A stretch of 64,000 nucleotides of DNA from Periconia sp. R9002 (taxonomy: Eukaryota > Ascomycota > Dothideomycetes > Pleosporales > Periconiaceae): positions 126,545 through 190,544 of the forward strand of contig JAMAHW010000056.1 in the NCBI GenBank assembly GCA_023627715.1, given 5' to 3'. This document shows positions 45,267 to 55,590 of the stretch, in pieces. Every line of letters begins with the position of its first letter. Positions within the stretch are counted from its first letter, which is position 1. A model generated the notes under the pieces. The model worked only from the letters and a program-made list of their open reading frames with translations, was not told where the DNA came from and did no database searches. The translations under genes were made by a program, and so were the position numbers.

Positions 45267-46911
45267 ATTTATCTAAACCCTTTTCTTCCAACCTCTCTAC
45301 TTTTTTTTCTTTTTTTTTTTCAAGTTTTTACGACATCGATTCGTTGATAAATGAGGTTAGGTGTGATGTAATCCAACGTGCAACGATATATGAAAATTAG
45401 ATAATGGCCTGCTTTTTTTTCTTTCTTCTCTCCTCTCCTGTCTCCTCTTCCTATTCCAGCATCAACTTTATCTTGTTAGAAAGATAGATAGATATATGTT
45501 TGTGTGTATGTATGTATATAAACTCTTAACCCCCCCCAGCATAGCATAGCGTATCCATATGCATATCATTTACCACACATCGCATCATGGTGTCCCGTCT
45601 GGCGTCGGCGATGTTTGCGTCCGGCCCTCCCGGACCCCTCCTGCTGTCTGGTTTGTTGCATGATGTGTGTGTGAGGAGTGAAGACGCTGATGGGTTTTCA
45701 CATTACGGAAGGAGAAAGATAGTAAAAACTTGCAATAAATTTAATACTCACACACGTATATATACTTAATCCGAACTTTCTTCGGAAAAAACCCTGCCCC
45801 TCATTAACATTTTATTGTTTCGTTCGTGGTACTCGAAGTAACGAGTCGGAAATCAACGACCTTTTTTTTCCCCCCTCCAAAGCTGAAATGCGGTTCTCGC
45901 TTTTGTCTCTAACCCCCCGCCCTCCCTTGCCTTCCCTCCGTACGAAAGAAAGAGAGAGTGAGAGACGAAGAAGAAAGTATGTTTTGCAGCTTGGGAGTTT
46001 ACCCTACGACGGGTTGGAGATGCCGATGCATATGCCTGGCGTGAGAGAGGGTTGGTAGGGACTGAGGGGTTTGGGATGTTGTCTTGCTGTATGATGGACA
46101 CGGCGGTTGAGGAGGGGGGGTTATCTTACCCTTGGTGGTTTTGGGGGTTATGTGGCGTGCGGCTTGATGGTGATAGTGATGTTTAGAGGGTTTGGTTCGG
46201 GGAGAAAGGAAGAAAGGAATCGTGAAGGAATCGTGTATTTGTTACGGATTTTGGAGGTTGGAGTTTGGAGTTTGGGGGGAAGAGAGTGGTCCTGGGATGA
46301 TGAAGAAGCTGGTCCACTTCTTGTGAGTTGATAAGCATTGGAGTTTGGGAGGAAATGAACCTGGAAGATGTACCTAAATTTTTTTATTGCCGCTTTGACA
46401 GTTTCTAACGCCTGGAGAGTGGCGCTGTGGTTATGTTCTGGACCGGCTGGTTATAGAGGAGATGGAATCGCTACTAACGGAACACAGTTTTTTAATATGG
46501 ATTTACTTGACTTTTGTAATAGTACATTTACTGCCTGGGCTGCCTATGCCTAGTTTAAAAATTGTTTTAAAAAGGTGGTGATGAAGATTCAATAAAAACG
46601 GAAAAAGTTGTGTAAAAAAAAAGGTCTTGTGACCTCGGGTACACTGCTATTTCAATAGGGGGTTTGGCATACTCTAGGATGACTGTCTGACAGGAACCAA
46701 AGTCTAGATCGTACATTGAATGTCTGTAGAAGCTGCGTTGAGAGCGTTTTTAGCAGTATTTAAAGTAGAAAGTGCGGTTGACACTCTGTTCTAAGCCCAG
46801 TCAAAACCCGTAATGCTTTCTTAACATACTAGATACGTAATATTAGCAAACAGTGAGTTGGACATGGAAGTCTGCTTCTATGATCCGATGGTTGTAAAAG
46901 TGTGCATTGCA
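45267..46911. other. Convergent spacer VOC fusion / HET gene
   Basis: 1.64 kb with long T tracts just after the VOC gene (45301-45320, 45414-45430) and G/A-rich stretches near 46.1-46.3 kb. No supported gene. Confidence 0.4.
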
Positions 46912-49066
46912 CTACACTATAGTAAATTCGGTCCACCCGTCTCCTGCTTTTGAAGTCCACCATTGCATTTCATCTGCAGTCCACCATCGCTCTGGCAGCT
47001 CCTCTTTCCACCACTGATATCCTGTCGAATCTGGAACAAAGTCCATATCTTTCGTAAACATAGGAGATCGATAGTGACCTCGTCGTTGAAAGGTTTCCGG
47101 GTAATCTCCATTCGACGACAGAATTAGAAAATGCAAGGTTCTATCGGTAAGTTTCGGCAAGTCCATTCCTTGGATGCCGATTGCCACCACATACACATCC
47201 AGCTCTTCACTCTCGGGGATACAATCGACCGACACGCCCCCCCGCCTTCCGCGAAAGACGACAGGACTCAAGTCCATTGACCCCTTGGGATCTCGAAAAG
47301 TCAGTTTTCCCGGAGCTGCCTTTGCTGCAAGTCTTATGTAACCGCTTGAGACCATGCCTGTTGGATCTGCGTCAAAAGTAGGTACGCAGCATGCATCTGA
47401 AATTTCCGCTAATTCGTGGAAACCGGTACTGATGTTTACGATATAAGTGAAAATGCCAATAGGACAGGAAGCCCACGACCAGGTCGGTGCCAGGTACTCT
47501 CGAGGCTTTGCACAGGGCGAAAATCTGTTCCAGAGAAGCTCTTCCACTAGAGAGGTTCGCCACAAACCGGCAAGGTATTGATCTGGGTACCGTGTTTTCC
47601 AGGCGTTTGCGAGACCAGAAAGGCCGGGAAGCGTGTCAGTCTCGTATGTCAAACGCATGTTTGAGTACATCTGGACGAGTTGTGCCCACGCTATACACCG
47701 AGTCATTTCATCGATGCTTTTCCCTAGGGGCATCAAGTTTCGTTTATGCGCTTGCCAGAAATATGCCGGTAATCGACATTCGCAGCCCGAGGCCTCCATG
47801 CATTCCCAGATCAGCTCGTCCTTGGTGAAGTGTAACACACGTCGTGACAAGATTCGTTCCTGACAATCAATCAAAAGTTGCAGTGAAGACGAAAATACGA
47901 GGAGCGCAAACCTGTAAGACCCATCCTCGTTCGAGGAGAGGAAAATCCGCTTGCAATGACCAAGTATGATGCGTCTTTCGTCGAACATATAGAGGACCGT
48001 GGTCGGAAGTTTCAGGATCCCATGCTGACTTTGGGAGTTCCTCTGCCACATGTAAACTGCTCGTCGTACCGAACAGTCCCTCGGCGGGGGTGGAAGCTGA
48101 CGTAGCTGCTATCGTCAAGAAAGCATTCGAATACACGCTCGCCATCTGTCCAATCTCGCGTGCCTTATCTTCTCTATCATCCTGAATAATGCAGAGGGAG
48201 TCTATCCAGAGGTACTCGATCCCTATTCTACGAACGAAGTAAATCGCATCTTGAAAGGTTTTAGGCAATCGAGACCAGGTTAGCTGGGCTTTAAAAGAAT
48301 GGAGTGTTTCCATTGTTGTCCGTAGTATTGGAGAAGATGTCTTTGATTGCTTTCCCCAGCAATGGCTTAGACAAACGTACCGAAAACACTCTCCTTTGGA
48401 TTCATGCAGATATAAAGCTGGGCTCTCTAAAGTCCCCACGAACAAGACCCTTGTTGGCAGCACCTGCTCTGAAATACTTCCACAAGCAGCATGATCCTTG
48501 GTGCAACTCCTGATGCAGGATAAAGCAAACTGCAAACTGGCTTCGGACGACGTATCCAAAGGTGGTAATATCCTTAAATTCGAGTTTTCCTCCTCAGCAT
48601 CGCGGCAGAAAGGATCGTTGTCAAAATCTAGGGATCATCCTCACGTTTCAGCGTGCCCTGTAGTAAACTGAACAATCCTTAGCTATAGGCATTTGTACTC
48701 ACCATCCCCAAGGAAAAACAATTCGATCGTCGCGTAGGGGCAGGGTGCACCAGTGCCCGAGCCCACCATCTCCTCAATCTCCATTTCATCATACCGATTA
48801 GTAATATCATGAGAGCCCCACGTAATATGACCTTTCTCCGCTAGCCTCGTAGCCGTATCCGGGATTAATTTGAGAATTGCTTCCTTCCGAGCAGTGCAAT
48901 GCTTGCAGTCCGGACTTGACTTTGCCACAATAGTGTCGAAGTTATCCCCCTGCGCTACAAAGGAACATGCAGAGCTGGATAAACCTTTTGGTTCAACCAC
49001 TTCCTGTTCATCCTGAGAAGAAGCTGATTCTCCAGCGGGAAGATTGGGGGTGAGGGTTTGGAACAT
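46912..49066 (-). CDS. HET-domain protein (heterokaryon incompatibility type)
   Basis: HET proteins trigger cell death when incompatible fungal cells fuse. Exons 49066-48703, 48627-47912 and 47859-46912 give 675 residues; the frame is open upstream to 49216, so the start could be earlier. N-terminus has a CKHC pair (SPDCKHCTARKEAILKL). The HET domain occupies about 180-330: FRYVCLSHCWGKQ (block 1), then LPKTFQDAIYFVRRIGIEYL with WIDSLCIIQDD (block 2), and MASVYSNAFLTIAATSA (block 3). LLERGWVLQERILSRRVLHF is restored by splicing intron 2 (unusual GTTTGC donor). The C-terminal half, with LAPTWSWASCPIG and FHFL-type strands, is the usual HET tail. No NACHT/WD40 region, so it is a stand-alone HET protein. 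Confidence 0.92.
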
Positions 49067-49726
49067 TAGATCGAGGAAATTAGAACTTAAAAGTATATAA
49101 GAGTTTCGTGGTTTCAAGTGTAGCGTAAGAGAAAGGGAGTTAGAAACTAGAAAGAGCTGAAGAAGCCAAAGATTGGGACTGAAAGGATACAAGCTGAAGA
49201 AAATACGAAAAAGCAATAACGCGGGGTACGAGAACGCAGGTTACTAAGGCAGAAAATAAGCCTCATATTCTGGAATTACAAACTAAGGATCTCTTCCATC
49301 CTCTTCCAGAAGGCCGCTTGGATCAACCAAGGGACTTCAAAATCACGTGATTCCGAAGATTTGAGCCCCAACTAAATCTTTCCGTATGTTTGCACTGGTG
49401 AAGACGTATAATCCGATCGGTGTCGTCAGCGTTGAAATTCTGCTTGTGCCGTGTTGCGAGTTCTGCAGCATCAAACAATGGGTACAATAGCACCCCGACT
49501 GGGCACTCTTTGCAATCACATGTGTTCTCTTCAATTCTGACTTCCACAACTTTACCACTTTCGTTGCTTGGGCCAGAGTCGCCTTACCGCATGGCCGTGA
49601 GTTGCCATGAGCTGCGTTGGGTGTTGGGACTCGAGATTGCAGGGGGGCACAGCCTTGGCTGCCAGCAGTTAGAATCAATATCAGGTTGTGAACAACCTCA
49701 TCTCCAGACGTCCAGCAATCAACACC
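49067..49726. promoter_or_regulatory. Divergent intergenic region HET / hypothetical, with a Cys-pair coding-like remnant
   Basis: 660 bp. On the minus strand 49562-49323 reads an open frame with CDCKECPVGVLL and later HQCKHTERF, loosely resembling the N-terminus of the neighbouring HET protein. No ATG or partner exon found, so it is not called as a gene. Confidence 0.35.
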
Positions 49727-50398
49727 ATGGCCACCACCCCTATATCGATCTTACATCACGTGCCTTCTCTCAGTCCGAAAACATCACATTCATCTACAGC
49801 GTCTCTCTATTGCGGCACCCAGCCAGCCCACTTCGGGGCACCTGATCATAGGCTTCCAGAGTCTCTCGTCGACAAATGGGACGCGGATTACAACCAGCGC
49901 ACCATACGTCTCGTTCCTAGGGATGATTTAGATGCGCTCATTACCGATATTGTCCACGAGCCCGGCGTTCGTACTGAGGAGAATGTTGCGGCTCGACTGA
50001 AAGAAAGACTACACAGGCTCACCCATGATGTCGAAAGCCGATTGGCAGATGCCAAAGAAGTCTTCCTAGACCCAGAAATTGCGCTTGAGATAGATGCACT
50101 ATTACCATACGCCCAACAGACGACGTTTCATAGCCACGAGGAGTACCTCATCCGCACGCTGCAACTTCTCCGGCAATTCTGCGCTGAACGAATGGAACCA
50201 AACACACAAGTCACTCGATCGACACCGCCACTCCCTTCGAATACATCTGCGAGACGCGGCTCGCCCGGCTCTCCACCTTCTACATCCAGCGAGCGGTCTC
50301 GTAGAAGCGATCGAGCGCGTACACCTGCACGCTCTGCTAGGAAAAAGAAACCGCATACACAATTGCGGCGGAGCGGCCGACTGAAAAAGAGCCCTTAA
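49727..50398 (+). CDS. Hypothetical protein with charged helical core and basic tail
   Basis: Single exon, 223 residues from an ATG in strong context (CACCATGG); not recognised. Residues 1-45 are polar. PESLVDKWDADYNQRTIRLV leads into a predicted helical core (about 60-155) with DDLDALITDIVHEPG, AARLKERLHRLTHDVESRLAD and EEYLIRTLQLLRQFCAERM. The last 55 residues are Ser/Pro/Arg-rich and end in a strongly basic stretch (ARKKKPHTQLRRSGRLKKSP), suggesting nuclear or nucleic-acid association. It diverges from the HET gene. Composition and frame integrity support a real gene; function cannot be inferred. Confidence 0.65.
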   Translation: MATTPISILHHVPSLSPKTSHSSTASLYCGTQPAHFGAPDHRLPESLVDKWDADYNQRTIRLVPRDDLDALITDIVHEPGVRTEENVAARLKERLHRLTHDVESRLADAKEVFLDPEIALEIDALLPYAQQTTFHSHEEYLIRTLQLLRQFCAERMEPNTQVTRSTPPLPSNTSARRGSPGSPPSTSSERSRRSDRARTPARSARKKKPHTQLRRSGRLKKSP

Positions 50399-50986
50399 TG
50401 ATGGCCATATGAACGATTATTTGTATGTTGATACCACTGTTTTAAGCTAGCGCATAAGTCTAGCGACTGGGTCTTGGTGATGGCGTTCAGGTTGAAATTG
50501 AGCTTGTCATATCCGTCTGCTGTTGCAGGGCAGAACGAACCCTCGCATTACGAGTAGGAGTTTCTGCATTAGGATCATAATTCACATTAAAGTGCTTCTT
50601 CCTCTACCTTTCTTCACTTTATTATGATGATGCTTCGGATCTGCGGTCATCGCCAACGAAAGCATCAATCGAGAGGGGGAAAGTTAGACATGAATTAGAA
50701 ACAGATTACCGAAAACAGGGAAATCAGGAGCTACCTCAGCCATTTAAACTGTAACAAGATGGATAGGTCTTTTAAAAGTATTGTTAAGAAGAACCTACAC
50801 AACTTTTCTTTATAGGAAGCTCAGCGAATGAGTGTTCACCCGCATATTAGCATGATCCACTGTGAGGGCGGGCGGGATAACGATCTGATAACCAAGACGG
50901 CAGATCAATGTCCCACCAACTGAATAGCGGCGAGGCTGCGGCTCTTGTGCAGCTCCGGAGGGGCTTGAAGAGTCTCAAATTATATG

Positions 50987-51033
50987 TATCCACAAGATCA
51001 AGGCAGCAGAGACAGCACCCAATATGAGTGCAG
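50987..51033 (+). repeat. Dispersed fragment, copy 1 (partner 53907-53951)
   Basis: About 47 bases share order and most identity with 53907-53951. Several differences are transitions, the pattern RIP leaves. The two copies flank the secreted-protein gene in direct orientation. Confidence 0.75.
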
Positions 51034-51430
51034 GTGTTTGCAGCTAAAATTTCGTGTTAATTCCAAGAATTGGGATTCTCCCTGTTGTGGTGTTTTTTTC
51101 CAGACCTAGAGAATTTACTAGCTACCTATGAACCGTAAATGGGCTGATGACGGGTTGTATGTAAGCTCACTGTGCTGTGCGCTTGTCTTCCACAATCCTA
51201 TCCTCGTGCGTTTATCAGAAATATGATGCTGGATTTGGTTCGATAAAGCCTTACCGTTGCAGTCAGCATGTCTCTTGAGTCTGCCACATGATTCATTTCT
51301 AACGTGGCTTTCGAACATCTGTATACCCGACTTGCAGAATAAGGCCTGCCAAGAGCGCGCTAGAGAGTCAAACGACTTTAATAGGTGACTGGGTTTACTC
51401 CAACGTAGATTTCAAATTATTTGTGTAAGT

Positions 51431-51452
51431 CTTGTGCTTACGACAGCACAAG
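51431..51452. other. Short perfect hairpin
   Basis: CTTGTGCT and its exact complement AGCACAAG separated by TACGAC. Function unknown; could be chance. Confidence 0.5.
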
Positions 51453-51922
51453 GTACATTTTTTACTAACACAAGTTTTCTTGCTTGGCATTAGCGCCAAG
51501 GCGGCCATACGACAAGTAAGGCCCGTATGCCGTTAAAGTGTTTTCTTCTTCGCAATTGATTGATGTAATCAGTCACGGTATCAACACTGGTTTGAAATCT
51601 CAAGGTAACGAAGGCCCATATGCCGTATTTAGTCTTTGTTAAGTCTCTATCTCATTCTTTCTAGCTGAGGGTGGTCGTTCAGCTGGTAACAAAATAACGC
51701 CAGGGTGCATGATATATTATCTCTTAAATTAAAAAAAAAATTGGTATAAATAAAGTATAATCTTCTACAATGCTCCACTCGCAATTGCAACATCTTCTCT
51801 ACGCTCACTTCAAGATACTCTGGGTTATCCCTGCCCATCTATTGCTCTCACTTCGAACTCTTTCGCTTTGAATCGCTTCACTTCTAATTCTTTCACTTAT
51901 TCCTATCCTTCTTGGTTTTGAG

Positions 51923-53472
51923 ATGCGTTGGCTTCTCGCCGTTGCTCTCGCGGAGCTAGCACTTGCTGCGCCAGACGTCGGCCCCGATGGAACCTTTCGT
52001 ATAAATCCACCAAAGGGTGGATCTAATCTCGAGGACTGTGGTGACGGCTACAAAGTGGGGTTTAATCGCGATGAATGGAATAGGCGCGGCATGAATGATG
52101 TAATGGTGAAGTTCTGGAATGATGGCACTGGAAGCCTGAAAACTGACTTTGACTTCCATCATGCCTGGGCCGCGAAATATGGTGCTAATTTGTTCTGCCC
52201 CCTTGCCTCTGAGCTCTGCGACGACAAAGGGCCACCCACTTGTGCCAATCTAGTGGGAGATTCTGTTCAAGATAAGCAGGTGGGGCTACTGGGGATCCAG
52301 GCCATCAAGAATGCGCAAGCCATTTTTGTTCAAATGCACTCGGCAATCACTCAAGCTTCTGATGCTCTGCGGGGGGCGATGGTACAATTTGCAACGGTAT
52401 GTTGAAACAAAAGCAACCCAGGCTAGAGTGTACAAGCTAAACACTTACAACAACAGGATATATTGAAAGGGGCACAACCAGATGATACCCTCAAGGATAT
52501 CTTCGTTGTTTTACTTGGAATGGCCAGCACGACTCTTAGTTTCGGGGGGCTGCAAGGGTAAGTTGCAATGTTTTCTAAGAGACAAAAAACTAAGTAGCTT
52601 TTAGAATGATCGCCAGTGGCGTTACCAATACGGGCAGCAACATCTTTGATAAACTTCTCCTCAACACTCCAGAATATAACCCCCTCAAGGACTTAAGCAA
52701 GGCAGAAGATGCCTGGGCCGAAGCAAAGAACACGATGATCCAAGTCCTGAATCTGACACACAGCACCATATTCAGTAATGGTGATCACGGAGACGGGCAG
52801 ATAGCAGGCCCAGAACATACACTTCCAAACTGGATGTGGGACGGCGCAATGATCGACGCGTCATCCTACACGAAAGATTTCGATATTATGGTTCCAGCGA
52901 TGAAGAGATTAATAGCGACGCGCCTAATCCAAAGTGCTCTAAAAGCTCGCGGCGCCTTCGTTGTTTTCCTTGAGGGCCACCAAGATGAATGCCCCAAGTG
53001 GAACGGATGCAAACACAGTCGGGGCCCATGCTATGCAAGGGACCGCTTCTGCCATCCGGAAGGAATATTCATTCCTTATGGGTACGCTGAAAATGCTAAG
53101 GACGGACCCGGTGTAATAGAAAATTTCGACCTCATCGGCCAATGGTCTGACTTCGGATTTAAGACAAACGATCTTATTAATTCGGTAGCCTGGTCATACC
53201 TTGAGGACGGTTTAGACGCCGCAACTGCACCTTTAGACTTCAATGCTATGTTGTCTTACTTCAGGGAGACCGGGAAGATTGAGAACCAGAAGGGCGCTTT
53301 CGTTTTGCCAGTCTGTAAAGTTAGGAAAGAGTGGCCTTGGCAACCCGATCTAATGTCTGAATATCGCAGGCCGCCTTGCGAGTGTGTGATCCCGGATAAG
53401 AATGGCAAATTGTTCAAGGATTATGTATCCCCCACGGTTCAGAAATGGTTGGCCCATAACCAGTGCGTCTAG
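51923..53472 (+). CDS. Secreted protein of unknown function, cysteine-containing
   Basis: Exons 51923-52396, 52457-52557 and 52605-53472 give 480 residues; all introns have good donors (GTATGT, GTAAGT). Residues 1-17 form a signal peptide (MRWLLAVALAELALAAP). Not recognised with confidence; it looks like one of the fungal secreted families lacking an assigned function. Visible pieces: DWNxRGMNDVMVKFWNDGTG-like start, a Cys-rich patch (LFCPLASELCDDKGPPTCAN), an amphipathic middle (AIKNAQAIFVQMHSAI), a helix FVVLLGMASTTLSFGG, then a C-terminal domain of about 280 residues with WMWDGAMIDAS, FLEGHQDECPKWNGCKH, CYARDRFCHPEG and a PPCECVIPD end. Even cysteine number in the C-terminal part suggests disulphides. 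A secreted enzyme or effector is possible; neither is shown. Confidence 0.82.
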
Positions 53473-53853
53473 GACTGGGGACTGCTTAAGGGGGTTTTTC
53501 CCGTTTTTTCCTCCCTTTCTCTTAGTTACCCTCTGAGTATCGCGTTCTAGTGGAGTCTAGTTATTACGGTATCCTCATGTCCCCCCTGACACCTAACTAC
53601 GCACTTACGCTTGCTTGTAAGCACGTGCCTCATTTTCCCCCTTTATCTTCTATCCTGTTGTAGCTTCTCTCCTTAGCTATCCTCATGTACAAGCTAAGAG
53701 ATATACCTAGTAAATAAGTTTCTAAGTCACACGTTGCAGCCTCTCGTAACAGGTAGATATTATATTAAAGATATACTTTATATATTATTAGCCCTATTTT
53801 AGAACTTAAGCATATTATCCTGTAGCTTAGGTCTTTAAGTTTCAGGAATTATT

Positions 53854-53891
53854 CAAGAAGCTCGTTTTTGGTCCTGGTTTGATGACTACCT
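53854..53891 (+). repeat. 38-bp exact duplicate of 54790-54827
   Basis: Identical to codons around EARFWSWFDDYL of the four-helix membrane protein gene about 0.9 kb downstream, same orientation. Flanks do not match, so it is a small inserted or leftover fragment. Confidence 0.9.
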
Positions 53892-53906
53892 GCTGTCGGC
53901 GAGGCA

Positions 53907-53951
53907 TATCCACGAGATCAAGACAGCAGAGACAGCCCAGTATGAGTGTAG
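53907..53951 (+). repeat. Dispersed fragment, copy 2 (partner 50987-51033)
   Basis: Lies 15 bp after the 38-bp duplicate, making a two-piece chimera. See copy 1. Confidence 0.75.
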
Positions 53952-54103
53952 ACTGCTCGAATCCATTCAACACAATCTCGGGTATAGGAAGTGAGAACGA
54001 AAATTACGGCTTTAATACGGAAAGCAATTTGGGGACATCTCGGAGTCGTATGCACCTGGAGGCTTTGTTTTAAGGCGCAAAGGGGAAAAAGAGACGAGAA
54101 ATT

Positions 54104-54270
54104 TACAGGGGGATAGTGCATCAGGACGCCGCATATCGGGAGGTTCAGCTTAACTGTATCTCTATACAAATCAGATGTTAGACCTTTCTCTTCCGTTTGA
54201 TACAATTAGTCAATCATTAGTGAATACACCAACCTCCCGAAATGCAGCGTCCCGATGCACCACCCCTGTA
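54104..54270. mobile_element. MITE-like element: about 40-bp terminal inverted repeats flanked by TA
   Basis: Arms 54104-54145 and 54231-54270 are imperfect inverted repeats (about 36 of 42 positions match; mismatches mostly C/T or G/A) around an 85-bp centre. Both ends read TA then CAGGGG, i.e. left TACAGGGG and right CCCCTGTA, as expected for a non-autonomous Tc1/mariner or pogo-type element with a TA target duplication. No coding capacity. Confidence 0.6.
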
Positions 54271-54630
54271 GGGCCAGATATTAAAGTGGGGCAAGCCACA
54301 ATCCTATTCGCAATAATTATAGGACGTTTTCGGTTACCCAGGCAAGACACTGCAAGTATTTAAAGAATACGAGGACGCAACAATCGCCGACGTGCTCAAT
54401 GAATATTAAGATTGATCTGGGCCGTATCAGCCCCACGCTGCCAACCCCTCTCCCGGTCCTCCTCAGGTCTGCGTTCCCGGCCTGGCAATGAAACAGACAC
54501 ATAAAAATTTTAGCACAGCGAGTAAGTTAACTCCACATAAACCTTTTAAACGTTAGAATATACCAAACTAAAACTTTGCATATTCAATCCTTTCCAGTTC
54601 AAATACCAGTGTCTATCGTGTCCGCCGACA

Positions 54631-55254
54631 ATGTCAAGCAAGATGGCCGCTGATACTCTGAGACGAAAGCAAATGTCTTCCATTTCCGTTCCACGACGTA
54701 GTACACGGCAGTCTGTTCAACACGACACCGTCGAAGTGGCTGGAGAGTCACCGCAAAGCAACCCTGCAGAAGCGCTTTCAGAACCCAACCAAGAAGCTCG
54801 TTTTTGGTCCTGGTTTGATGACTACCTCAAGGCTGTTATCGGGATTTCCATCCTTGGTGGTCAAATCACTTTCAGTGTGATCGTGTCCGACATGGCGGAT
54901 CCTGCAAAACTCCAGTCCTCGAGCACCTCCGATGCGGAAACGCACGTCGTGTTTTCTAAAGAGACTGTACGGTTTTTCATTGCCCTGAGCTGGCTGTTCT
55001 TCACCCTTACCCTGGGCTTTGGAGTCCTTACCAACTTGCTTTTCAGTGGCCATAGGCGTGGGGCTTTGGCACCTCGCCCTGACGGCGTCTTCTATTTGGT
55101 CATGACATTTCTGCTCAACTTTCTGCCCATCGGTGCATTCCTTCTTTTAGCACTCGCAACTGCTGCATATGTACCTGTTGTGGGATGGATCGGAGTAGCA
55201 TTTATCTCACTTTTTGCTTTATGTGTCCTATTCTTCTGGGGGTACGGTTGGTAG
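54631..55254 (+). CDS. Four-helix integral membrane protein, unknown function
   Basis: Single exon, 207 residues, not recognised. Residues 1-60 are polar, Ser/Arg/Gln-rich. ARFWSWFDDYLKAVIGISIL leads into helix 1 (about 67-88), followed by a short loop DMADPAKLQSSSTSDAETHV; helix 2 about 113-138 (FFIALSWLFFTLTLGFGVLT); a basic loop GHRRGALAPRPDG; helix 3 about 152-180; helix 4 about 183-205, ending FFWGYGW at the very C-terminus. Single-exon 4TM proteins like this are common and uncharacterised in moulds. A 38-bp piece of the gene is copied upstream. Confidence 0.78.
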   Translation: MSSKMAADTLRRKQMSSISVPRRSTRQSVQHDTVEVAGESPQSNPAEALSEPNQEARFWSWFDDYLKAVIGISILGGQITFSVIVSDMADPAKLQSSSTSDAETHVVFSKETVRFFIALSWLFFTLTLGFGVLTNLLFSGHRRGALAPRPDGVFYLVMTFLLNFLPIGAFLLLALATAAYVPVVGWIGVAFISLFALCVLFFWGYGW

Positions 55255-55590
55255 TAATGGAATCATGTGCAGAGCCGGCAACACGGCAACATAAGCGTTG
55301 ACTATGAGTAACATCACTAGGGTAAGCAACATGTGTATGCGGTGTCTTGTATTGATATGTTTGAAAATGTATCATAGAATAGCAAAGAGGTCTACGCCAG
55401 CAGCAAGCTCCAAAAGATGGGTTGTACTTGATCCAGGCTGGATTTGCAAAGTACTTGGTATATCATATCTAGCAGGGTCGAGCCATAAATCATGTCTCAA
55501 GCCACATCATCATGTGGTGTTATGTGATCTTGTTTTGAATACATGTATGCTGATCACAACCGTTATTTACCATTCCCAGTCGTCCCCATT
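55255..55590. other. Convergent spacer membrane protein / FAD oxidase
   Basis: 336 bp, no gene seen. Confidence 0.4.

Larger units (their letters stand above)
50399..51922. other. Repeat-marked gene-free stretch upstream of the secreted-protein gene
   Basis: 1.5 kb, AT-richer towards 51.7 kb. It holds one copy (50987-51033) of a fragment repeated at 53.9 kb, a short near-duplicate AAGGCCCRTATGCCGT at 51518-51534 and 51611-51627, and a perfect 8-bp hairpin at 51431-51452 (CTTGTGCT, 6-nt loop). No gene supported. Confidence 0.5.
53473..54630. other. Repeat-rich gene-free stretch with AT-rich core
   Basis: 1.16 kb. 53.70-53.83 kb is very AT-rich. Then come a 38-bp exact copy of part of the next gene, a second dispersed fragment, and a MITE-like inverted repeat (separate entries). 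It looks like a recombination or transposition scar zone. Confidence 0.6.
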
